Below, one piece after another: positions 1-5,173 of a DNA stretch of 5,173 bases; positions within the stretch are counted from its first letter, which is position 1, and each line of letters opens with the position of its first letter. The notes beneath the pieces were generated by a model. The model did no database searches. It saw only the letters and a list, made by a program, of their open reading frames with translations, and was not told the origin of the DNA. Origin of the DNA: Kiritimatiellia bacterium (GTDB lineage: Bacteria > Verrucomicrobiota > Kiritimatiellia > RFP12 > UBA1067); the NCBI GenBank assembly GCA_016302985.1, contig JAEDMN010000224.1, positions 1 through 5,173 of the forward strand, written 5' to 3'. Position numbers and translations under genes: made by a program.

Positions 1-2
1 AG

Positions 3-308
3 AAGCGCGGCAAGCCGTTCACCTATGACGTGATTTCGGTCTTCCGGCTGCGCGGGCTGTCCGAGCCGGCCGCCCGCAAGGTCGTGTCGGGCTACATGGG
101 CGAGGGATTCCCGGTGCGGATTCTCCGGGTCGAGGACGGCGTCCTCGTCGTCGGGACGCTCAATCCCGCGGGCTTTCTGAACAAGCTGCGCCGCGACGTC
201 GGCGCCGTGCCGGGCGAGGACGGCAACGTCGACCTCGTGCCGGGCGCCCGGGTGAGCGCGGAGCCCGGCATCCGCCGGGGCGGGAGGGCGGCCATGGCCG
301 TTCCGTGA
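3..308 (+). CDS. 3' end of an unrecognised gene (partial, truncated by window edge)
   Basis: The frame is open from the first bases of the window to a TGA at 306-308, giving 101 C-terminal residues. A GTG at position 30 is in frame but has no Shine-Dalgarno sequence before it, so the gene most likely begins upstream of the window. The predicted pattern is strand-helix-strand-strand-helix: a strand around VISVFRLRG, an amphipathic helix (SEPAARKVVSGYMGEG), two strands (PVRILRVEDG, VLVVGTL) and another helix (NPAGFLNKLRRDV). A Gly/Arg-rich, probably unstructured tail follows. This would suit a small alpha/beta domain, but I do not recognise the family. It lies 48 bases before the LpoB-like gene on the same strand, so it may belong to the same transcription unit. 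No catalytic motif is visible in the part present. Confidence 0.7.
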   Translation, partial: KRGKPFTYDVISVFRLRGLSEPAARKVVSGYMGEGFPVRILRVEDGVLVVGTLNPAGFLNKLRRDVGAVPGEDGNVDLVPGARVSAEPGIRRGGRAAMAVP

Positions 309-356
309 ACGCGATTGGAAATGACTTTCTAACGAAAAAACGAGGAGTCCAGTGAT

Positions 357-914
357 ATGAACGCCATGTGCAACATCCTTGCGGCCCTGTCGCTCGCTGC
401 GCTCGGAACGGGAGTTTCCGGCTGCATGACCGCGACCCGGGAATACGCGCCCGGAGAGGTGCGCCAGACGGTCACGGCCTTTTCCGAGGCCAACATCCAG
501 AACGCGGTCAGGACGGCGGTTTCGAGTCTCTACGCGCTGGACCGCATCAAGATCCAGGCCGGCGCCAACCGCGCGGTCGTGGTCGTCGAGGACGTCCGCA
601 ACGACACGAATTCCCGCGGCCGCGATGCCGGTTCGCTGGCCGAGGCCCTGGGACAGTCCCTCCGCGAGGAGCTCACGAACGGCGGCAAGGTCGTCGTCTA
701 CAACCGCGAAGCCGGACAGTACGCCACGGTGAAGGTGACGCCCCAGTACGCCCTGCGCGGGCGCCTGACGCAGCGGAACCTCCGCCAGGACGACGGCGAC
801 ATCCAGATCGAGTACAATCTGAACCTCACGCTGACCGACCTCCAGACCGGTCTGGAGTTCTGGCAGAAGCGCGTGCACATCGGCAAGCTCGCCGACGCCC
901 GCAACGCCATGTGA
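357..914 (+). CDS. LpoB-like (CsgG/TolB-N-fold) outer-membrane lipoprotein
   Basis: The start ATG at 357 has a GAGGAG Shine-Dalgarno at 342-347 with a 9-base spacer; the second in-frame ATG (366) lies too far from it. The protein has 185 aa. A hydrophobic leader ends in a lipobox V20-S-G-C23, and +2 is Met, so under the enterobacterial sorting rule it would go to the outer membrane. The core resembles the PBP activator LpoB: strand VVVVEDVRNDTN (74-85), helix SLAEALGQSLREELTNGGK (93-111), strand VVVYNR (112-117), then a beta pair at 149-177 with the typical end DLQTG..FWQKRV. In E. coli, LpoB stimulates PBP1b from the outer membrane. Here the linker after Cys23 is short and the segment between VVVYNR and YALRGRL (131-137) is only 13 residues, shorter than I recall for E. 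coli LpoB. Family placement is fairly good; a PBP partner is inference only. Confidence 0.82.
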   Translation: MNAMCNILAALSLAALGTGVSGCMTATREYAPGEVRQTVTAFSEANIQNAVRTAVSSLYALDRIKIQAGANRAVVVVEDVRNDTNSRGRDAGSLAEALGQSLREELTNGGKVVVYNREAGQYATVKVTPQYALRGRLTQRNLRQDDGDIQIEYNLNLTLTDLQTGLEFWQKRVHIGKLADARNAM

Positions 915-950
915 CGAGGCCCGCGCCCATTCACCGACCCACCCATATGA

Positions 951-957
951 AAGGAAG
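951..957 (+). promoter_or_regulatory. Shine-Dalgarno deciding the start of the 965-2332 gene
   Basis: AAGGAAG lies 7 bases before the ATG at 965. A second in-frame ATG at 947 would add six residues (MKGRTQ) but would place this purine-rich site inside the coding sequence and has no comparable site before it. The 965 start also gives a normal signal peptide beginning MKTK, so it is preferred. Confidence 0.7.
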
Positions 958-964
958 AACGCAG

Positions 965-2332
965 ATGAAGACCAAGGTTATCGCCGTCGCCGTGCTGCTC
1001 GCCGGCATCTCGCTGTTCGCGCAGGATTCCGTCCCCGCGCCCGCGGCGCCCGAGGCCGCAATCGCCTCCGCGGAAGCCGCCAAGGTCCAGTCCGACGCGG
1101 CCGCGGAGGTCAACAAGGCCGTCTCGACGCACGTCAAGGTCTCCGCCAAGTCGCTGGTCGCCGACGAGATCAAGGCGTACTGCGAGGAGGTCGGCATCAC
1201 GATCGGCGAGGTGACGCCGAAGGACGCCATCTACCTGAAGGGCGTCGAGCGCGTCAACGAGCGCGCCATGAGCCCGAACTTCGTCCGCTCCCGCACGATG
1301 GCCTACGAGAAGGCCTACCACAAGGCGGTGGCCTCCTACGTGATGGACAAGTTCGGCGCCGAGTCCATCGAGCAGTTCAACACGTACTTCCGCGACGAAT
1401 CCTCGGACCGGCTCCAGCCCGCGGCCGACGCCAAGTCCACGGTGGAGCGCATCGCCGAGAAGACGCAGCAGCTCGCCGAGGCGAAGCTGGACGAGGGCCT
1501 GCGCGCGCTGGGCGTGACCCCGGAGGGCTCGCTTGCGCAGAAGCGCAAACTGGCCGAGGACACCATCGTCCGGAACTCGATGCGCAATGCCGTGGGGTCC
1601 TCCGCCGGCCTGCTGCCCGTGCAGACCTTCGAGGGCTGGAACGAGGCGGGGCAGTACGCCGTCGGCGTCGTGATCCGCGGCGGTGTCGAGACCGAGACGA
1701 TCGCCGAGTGCCTCCGCGCGAAGAAGCGTCCCGCGCTCGTCCGCCCCGAGGCCGGGATCAGCGTGAAGGAAGCGATGCCCTCCGACGAGGAGCTCGTGTC
1801 GCAGTTCGGCGTGCGTCTGTTCTTCGACCGCAACGGCGCGCCCGCGCTGCTGAGCTTCGCACAGTGGGGGTCGGCCTACACGGGAACCGACGCGGATGCG
1901 GCGGAGGACGCCCTGGACCACGCGATGGTGCAGGCCGAGGCGCTCGCGAACGAACAGCTGACGGCCTTCATCAACAGCTCGATCGCGGTCAAGGAGAGCT
2001 CCGAGAAGGGCGAGACGAAGGCGAGCGACGCGCTGTTCGACGCCAACGGCGTGCCGAGCGAGCAGAAGACCATGGCGTTCGTCGACCGCGCGATGAAGGA
2101 GTCCGCCATCCGCGGCACGGACACGCTGCGCGGCCGCAGCACGGTCGCGAAGAAGGTGGTTGTCCACCCCGCCAACGGACACAAGCTGGCCGTCTGCGTG
2201 CGCATGTGGAGCTTCGGCCAGTACGACGCGATGACCCGCATCGTCGAGAAGCCGAAGGCCCCGCCGTCCGCGGTGCAGCCTCCTGCCGGGGGCACGCCGG
2301 GCACCCGCCGCGGCCGCAGCTACGACTTCTAA
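965..2332 (+). CDS. Periplasmic protein, DUF6844-like, with two similar halves
   Basis: The protein has 455 aa from the ATG at 965. A signal peptide (MKTK plus hydrophobic core to about residue 18) should be cut after A19 (LFA/QDS). No lipobox is present. An Ala/Pro-rich stretch (22-60) comes first. Residues 93-131 hold a conserved-looking block (VNERAMSPNFVRSRTMAYEKAYHKA...DKFG). Residues 153-183 form a charged helix that may be a coiled coil. A beta segment FEGW..AGQYAVGVVIRGG follows at 222-240. A second Ala-rich helix (310-336) and a second beta segment (VVVHPANGHKLAVCVRMWSFGQ, 398-419) repeat the same order, suggesting an internal duplication. The tail (about 428-455) is Pro/Gly/Arg-rich and ends SYDF. 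No enzyme motif is evident. It overlaps no gene, sits 50 bases after the LpoB-like gene and 37 before the FlgT-like gene. The DUF6844 assignment is from memory of family style and is tentative; export is well supported. Confidence 0.75.
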   Translation: MKTKVIAVAVLLAGISLFAQDSVPAPAAPEAAIASAEAAKVQSDAAAEVNKAVSTHVKVSAKSLVADEIKAYCEEVGITIGEVTPKDAIYLKGVERVNERAMSPNFVRSRTMAYEKAYHKAVASYVMDKFGAESIEQFNTYFRDESSDRLQPAADAKSTVERIAEKTQQLAEAKLDEGLRALGVTPEGSLAQKRKLAEDTIVRNSMRNAVGSSAGLLPVQTFEGWNEAGQYAVGVVIRGGVETETIAECLRAKKRPALVRPEAGISVKEAMPSDEELVSQFGVRLFFDRNGAPALLSFAQWGSAYTGTDADAAEDALDHAMVQAEALANEQLTAFINSSIAVKESSEKGETKASDALFDANGVPSEQKTMAFVDRAMKESAIRGTDTLRGRSTVAKKVVVHPANGHKLAVCVRMWSFGQYDAMTRIVEKPKAPPSAVQPPAGGTPGTRRGRSYDF

Positions 2333-2369
2333 CCGGTGTCCGAAGGGCAATCCAGAGGGCGAGATCGAC

Positions 2370-3647
2370 ATGAAGAGAACGTTAGTACTACTGGTGGCCG
2401 CGGCCGTCCTCGTCCTGGACGTCGCTGCGCAGACGGGCGAGGTTGCCGTGCGCGCCACGGGCGTGGCCGCGAACTACCGCGCGGCGGTGAACGAGGCGCT
2501 GGTCGGCGCGCTGGAGCAGCACGACGGCGTCGCGCTCGACGCCACCGAGCGCGTGCAGATCACGCACAGCGACGCGTCCACGTCCGAACGGGTGAACGGA
2601 ACCCTGGACGACCGCGCCAAGCTCGAGATGAACGACGCGATCACGAAGGACATGCAGAAGTGGGCGAAGGGCCGCATCGCCGGCTACACGGTGCTGTCCG
2701 ACCAGGTCGTGGACGGGAAGTGCCGCGTCGAAGTGGAGGTCCGCTTCGCGGGCCCCCATGTCGTCGGCCGGGATCCGAACGCGCTGCGCCGCCTGGCGGT
2801 CAGCCCGTTTTCCGTCCGCAGCGCGACCTTCGGATGGAACGGCCAGGCGGTTCAGTCGGTGGAGTGGAGCGTCGCGTTGGCGAACCAGCTGAACGAGCGT
2901 CTGACGCAGACGCGCAAGTTCACCATGCTGGACCGCGCGTTCGGCCATGAGGTCGACGCCGAGCTGGCCCGTCTGGGCGCCGCCAACGCGGCGCCGGGGG
3001 ACGTGGTCCGTCTGAACCAGAAGCTGGGGGCCGACTACCTCGTGGTCGGCGAGGTCACGTTCAACGACGTGCTGCCGCCGACGGTCCACCCGGTCACGGG
3101 ACAGGCGCTGCCGCGCGCCGCGACGGCGTTCGCGGAGGTTTCCTACCGCGTCCTGCTCGCCCCCACGGGGCAGCTCAAGTGGATGGACACCGTGCGTCTC
3201 GACGCGGCGGCATTCCCCGCGGCGGACGCCCGCACGTTCATCTCCCGCACCGCCGAGGCCGCGGCCGCGCAGATCTGCGAGGGGATGATGGCGAACATCC
3301 TGCCGTTCGAGGTCGTGAAGGTCGCGGACGGGACGCTGGTGATCGGGGAGGGCGGCAAGCAGCTGCACGTCGGCGAGCGCTTCACCGTGTGCGCGCTGGG
3401 CGAGGAGGTCCGCGACACCCGCACGGGCGAGGTGATCGACGCGCTGGAGACCCCCGTCGCGACGGCCGAGATCGTCTCCGTCGGCGCCAAGCTCAGCTAC
3501 GCGCGCGTGATCGAGGGCGACGTGGCGAAGATCGCGGTCGGAGCGCGGCTGCGCCGCGTCCCCGTGCCGGCGGTTCCGCCGCCTCCGCCTCCGCTGACCA
3601 CCACCGTGCGGCCCAACGGCACGGGCGGCGTGGTCACGCCGTTCTGA
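2370..3647 (+). CDS. FlgT-like three-domain periplasmic protein (CsgG-like middle domain)
   Basis: The start ATG at 2370 follows AGAGGG at 2354-2359 with a 10-base spacer. The 425-aa product has a signal peptide cut probably after A20 (VAA/QTG); there is no lipobox. Residues 24-126 look like a FlgT_N/LPP20-type domain: VAVRATGVAANYRAAVNEALVGALEQ..GV, then GRIAGYTVLSDQVVDGKCRVEVEVRF. Residues 139-233 carry CsgG/TolB-like signatures: LRRLAVSPF, a helix ending ERLTQTRKFTMLDR (177-189) and LGADYLVVGEV (219-229). Residues 311-396 resemble FlgT_C: a V-K-V-A-D-G-T-L-V-I start, then HVGERFTV (333-340), a TGE turn and an AEIVSV strand. This order equals that of Vibrio FlgT, which builds the flagellar H ring, though no flagellar gene is seen here. 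The tail has six consecutive prolines (403-408). It may instead be a general CsgG-family envelope protein; the precise role is unknown. Confidence 0.8.
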   Translation: MKRTLVLLVAAAVLVLDVAAQTGEVAVRATGVAANYRAAVNEALVGALEQHDGVALDATERVQITHSDASTSERVNGTLDDRAKLEMNDAITKDMQKWAKGRIAGYTVLSDQVVDGKCRVEVEVRFAGPHVVGRDPNALRRLAVSPFSVRSATFGWNGQAVQSVEWSVALANQLNERLTQTRKFTMLDRAFGHEVDAELARLGAANAAPGDVVRLNQKLGADYLVVGEVTFNDVLPPTVHPVTGQALPRAATAFAEVSYRVLLAPTGQLKWMDTVRLDAAAFPAADARTFISRTAEAAAAQICEGMMANILPFEVVKVADGTLVIGEGGKQLHVGERFTVCALGEEVRDTRTGEVIDALETPVATAEIVSVGAKLSYARVIEGDVAKIAVGARLRRVPVPAVPPPPPPLTTTVRPNGTGGVVTPF

Positions 3648-3659
3648 AGCGCATCGTCT

Positions 3660-3665
3660 AGGGAG
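3660..3665 (+). promoter_or_regulatory. Shine-Dalgarno deciding the start of the last gene
   Basis: AGGGAG lies 8 bases before the ATG at 3674. An in-frame GTG at 3668 would leave only 2 bases of spacing, too few for normal initiation, so the ATG is preferred. The choice changes the protein by two residues only. Confidence 0.7.
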
Positions 3666-3673
3666 CCGTGAAG

Positions 3674-5119
3674 ATGAAGCATCTGGAATGTATCCTCGCC
3701 TCGCTCGCGCTCGCCGTCTGCGTCGGCTGCCGCACGACGGAGGAGGTCCTGCACGACTACGAGGCCAACGCCACGGTCGGCAACTACGCCGCGCTGCCCG
3801 GGGAGGTCGCGGAACTCGCGGACGGGAACGACGACTCCCGCCTGCTCTGGAACCTGATGGCCGGCAGCGGATACTACCTCATGGCGGACGGCGCGAACGC
3901 GCTCGCCCGCTTCGACCGCGCGGAGGACGCGTTCCAGAAGAACGACCGGGAAAGCGTCTTCGCGACGGGCGGACAGGGTGCTCTGGCGATGATGACCAAC
4001 GACCGGAGCTTTCCGTACGCCGGAGGCGGTCTGGACCGCGTCTTCACCTGCCTGTACAAGGCCATCGACTACATGTGCGCAGGAGATGCCGCCGCGGCGC
4101 GCACCGAGCTGAACCGGTCCGCACAGCATCAGGAGAACTGGCTGTGGGAGCGCCGCAAGGACCTCGACGCCGCGCAGAGGAAGATGGAGGCGGACGCCCG
4201 CGCCTATGCGGGCTCGCAGCAGGAGAAGCCGGTCGGGAACTGGGCCGAGCAGGCCGGCGGCGTCCTTGCCGACGCGTCCTTCGCCGCGCAGGTCCGCGAG
4301 AAGTGCGCGTTCGACCCCGCGGTCTCGGGCGACCTGTCGAGGCTCTCCGCCGCGGACTACATGAACGCCTACGCCGAGCACGTGTGCGGCGTCTTCCGCT
4401 GGCTGAACGGCGACGACGCGCGGGGCTATCTGAAGGACGTGGCGGGCCTTGTGCCCGGCAATCCGACGTCCGCGCGCGACTTCGCCGACGTGGAGCGCGG
4501 CGTCAAGCCCGTGGACCAGGTCTGGGTCTGGGCCGAGGACGGCCTCTGCCCGTGCCGGGAGGAGTGGCGCCTCGACCTGCCGCTGGCGTTCATGCCGTAC
4601 GCGGGGCGCTACGTGCTGTACGCGGGCATGGCCCTGCCCTATCTCCGGGAGCGGACCTGGGCCGCCGTGAACTGGAGCGTGCAGGCCGGGAACGTCGCCA
4701 CGCCAATGGCCGAACTGTCCAGCGTCGACCGCCTGGTGAAGACGGAATACGACGTCTACATGCGCGGGGCGCTGGCACGCGAGGTCACGCGCACCGTGGT
4801 CAAGGTCGGGGCCCAGATCGCGCTGGGCTGCGCGGCGGACAACACGGGGGATTCCAACCACGCGGCCTGGCTCCGCTTCGCCCAGATGGGCGTGGCGACC
4901 TGGGCGGCCAGCACGACGGCCGCGGACCTGCGGAGCTGGACGGCCCTGCCGAAGACCGTGAAGACCGTCCGCATCGACCGTCCCGCGGACGGACGGATCC
5001 TCGTCGTCGCGGACGGACAGGCCGTTCCTCTTCAGGTCCCGCCCGGAAACTCGATGGTCTTCGTGCGCAAGCCCGGCCCCCAGGCGGCCCCCGTCGTCAA
5101 AATCGCGACATTCCGGTAG
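3674..5119 (+). CDS. COG3014-family lipoprotein with TPR-like N-terminal region
   Basis: The ATG at 3674 gives a 481-aa protein. The leader ends in a lipobox-like V17-G18-C19 (the -3 residue is Cys, slightly unusual), and +2 is Arg, so it is probably an outer-membrane lipoprotein. The first 120 residues resemble TPR-type helices (LLWNLMAGSGYYLMADGANALARFDRAEDAF, ending at 87). COG3014 hallmarks follow: YKAIDYMCAGD..AARTELNRSAQHQ (128-153), DYMNAYAEHVCGVFRWLNGDDARGYLKDV (228-256), VWVWAEDGLCPCREEWRLDLPL (283-304), SSVDRLVKTEYDVYMRGALAREVTRTVVK (349-377) and ADLRSWTALP (417-426), then a C-terminal beta segment. Length is usual for the family, whose biochemical function is not established. In some proteobacteria I recall members encoded beside lpoB, which agrees with the LpoB-like gene three genes upstream. 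It starts 26 bases after the FlgT-like gene, so it is likely co-transcribed. Confidence 0.85.
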   Translation: MKHLECILASLALAVCVGCRTTEEVLHDYEANATVGNYAALPGEVAELADGNDDSRLLWNLMAGSGYYLMADGANALARFDRAEDAFQKNDRESVFATGGQGALAMMTNDRSFPYAGGGLDRVFTCLYKAIDYMCAGDAAAARTELNRSAQHQENWLWERRKDLDAAQRKMEADARAYAGSQQEKPVGNWAEQAGGVLADASFAAQVREKCAFDPAVSGDLSRLSAADYMNAYAEHVCGVFRWLNGDDARGYLKDVAGLVPGNPTSARDFADVERGVKPVDQVWVWAEDGLCPCREEWRLDLPLAFMPYAGRYVLYAGMALPYLRERTWAAVNWSVQAGNVATPMAELSSVDRLVKTEYDVYMRGALAREVTRTVVKVGAQIALGCAADNTGDSNHAAWLRFAQMGVATWAASTTAADLRSWTALPKTVKTVRIDRPADGRILVVADGQAVPLQVPPGNSMVFVRKPGPQAAPVVKIATFR

Positions 5120-5122
5120 CGC

Positions 5123-5158
5123 CCTGTCAGAACGGCGTCCCGCGGACGCCTAGACAGG
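5123..5158 (+). terminator. Compound hairpin after the last gene, probable transcription terminator
   Basis: The hairpin begins 3 bases after the TAG stop. The outer stem pairs CCTGTC (5123-5128) with GACAGG (5153-5158). After a small asymmetric internal loop (AGAAC against TA), the inner stem pairs GGCGTCC (5134-5140) perfectly with GGACGCC (5144-5150) around a CGC loop. Thirteen mostly G-C pairs make it very stable. No T-run follows (CTGTGGACATC), so it is not a textbook intrinsic terminator. It could act as a GC-type terminator or as a 3'-end stabiliser upstream of factor-dependent termination. Confidence 0.55.
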
Positions 5159-5173
5159 CTGTGGACATCACAC

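Noticed and set aside
264..279. Inverted repeat CCCGGC-ATCC-GCCGGG near the end of the first gene as a terminator
   Set aside because: It lies inside coding sequence, about 27 bases before the stop codon, has no T-run, and such 6-bp GC stems are expected by chance at this GC content.
289..300. Perfect 12-base palindrome CGGCCATGGCCG as an operator
   Set aside because: It is inside the coding frame of the first gene and occurs only once. GC palindromes of this size are common in such DNA.
368..964. The reading frame of the 965 gene stays open backwards through the whole LpoB-like gene, suggesting a longer protein or overlap
   Set aside because: The upstream part is Arg/Pro-rich shadow translation. 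The 965 ATG has a good Shine-Dalgarno and is followed at once by a proper signal peptide.
2131..2320. CGCGGCCGCAGC occurs twice in the 965-2332 gene, both times encoding RGRS
   Set aside because: The copies are only 12 bases, there is no array, and the surrounding residues differ, so chance in GC-rich coding DNA is enough.
1708..2373. Long + strand frames at 1708-2373, 2336-2950 and 3179-3661 as extra overlapping genes
   Set aside because: They are Arg-rich shadow frames of the real genes, with no domain or plausible start signal.
698..2458. Very long open frame on the - strand (586 codons), and similar ones at 2388-3368 and 3497-4861
   Set aside because: They lie opposite well-supported genes. 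Their translations are rich in Arg, Ala, Gly, His and Val without domain signatures, as expected for shadow frames in GC-rich DNA.

Overview
The window is GC-rich, with intergenic gaps of only 26 to 50 bases, and all genes lie on the + strand. It reads as one co-oriented gene block. It holds the 3' end of one gene (3-308), four complete genes (357-914, 965-2332, 2370-3647, 3674-5119), and a strong compound hairpin just after the last stop codon. Each of the four complete genes begins with a secretion signal. The first and last encode lipoproteins; the middle two carry signal peptidase I-type leaders. This fits a diderm (Gram-negative-type) bacterium. High GC and this gene mix would suit a member of the PVC group, such as Verrucomicrobiota/Kiritimatiellota from a gut or sediment habitat. 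That taxonomic guess is weak, because there is no marker gene in the window.

Layout: (1) The partial 101-residue C-terminal end of an unrecognised protein. (2) A small LpoB-like lipoprotein (185 aa) of the CsgG/TolB-N-like fold family, with a short anchor linker. (3) A 455-aa periplasmic protein tentatively placed in the DUF6844-type group, with two half-repeats that each pair an Ala-rich helix with a later beta segment, and a Pro-rich tail. (4) A 425-aa periplasmic protein whose three regions match the plan of the flagellar protein FlgT: an N-terminal FlgT_N/LPP20-like domain, a CsgG-like middle and a FlgT_C-like end. It also has a polyproline tail. (5) A 481-aa lipoprotein of the COG3014 family, followed by a hairpin that probably ends the transcript.

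Taken together, the four genes look like a module for an outer-membrane-associated periplasmic assembly. Two lipoproteins would provide membrane anchors and two soluble proteins would provide related folds. LpoB in Escherichia coli activates the peptidoglycan synthase PBP1b, and FlgT in Vibrio forms the H ring around the flagellar basal body. Neither job can be assigned here from sequence alone, and no flagellar or peptidoglycan synthase gene is visible. The most interesting point is the pairing of a FlgT-like three-domain protein with LpoB-like, DUF6844-like and COG3014 partners. No RNA genes, mobile elements, CRISPR arrays or long repeats were seen.
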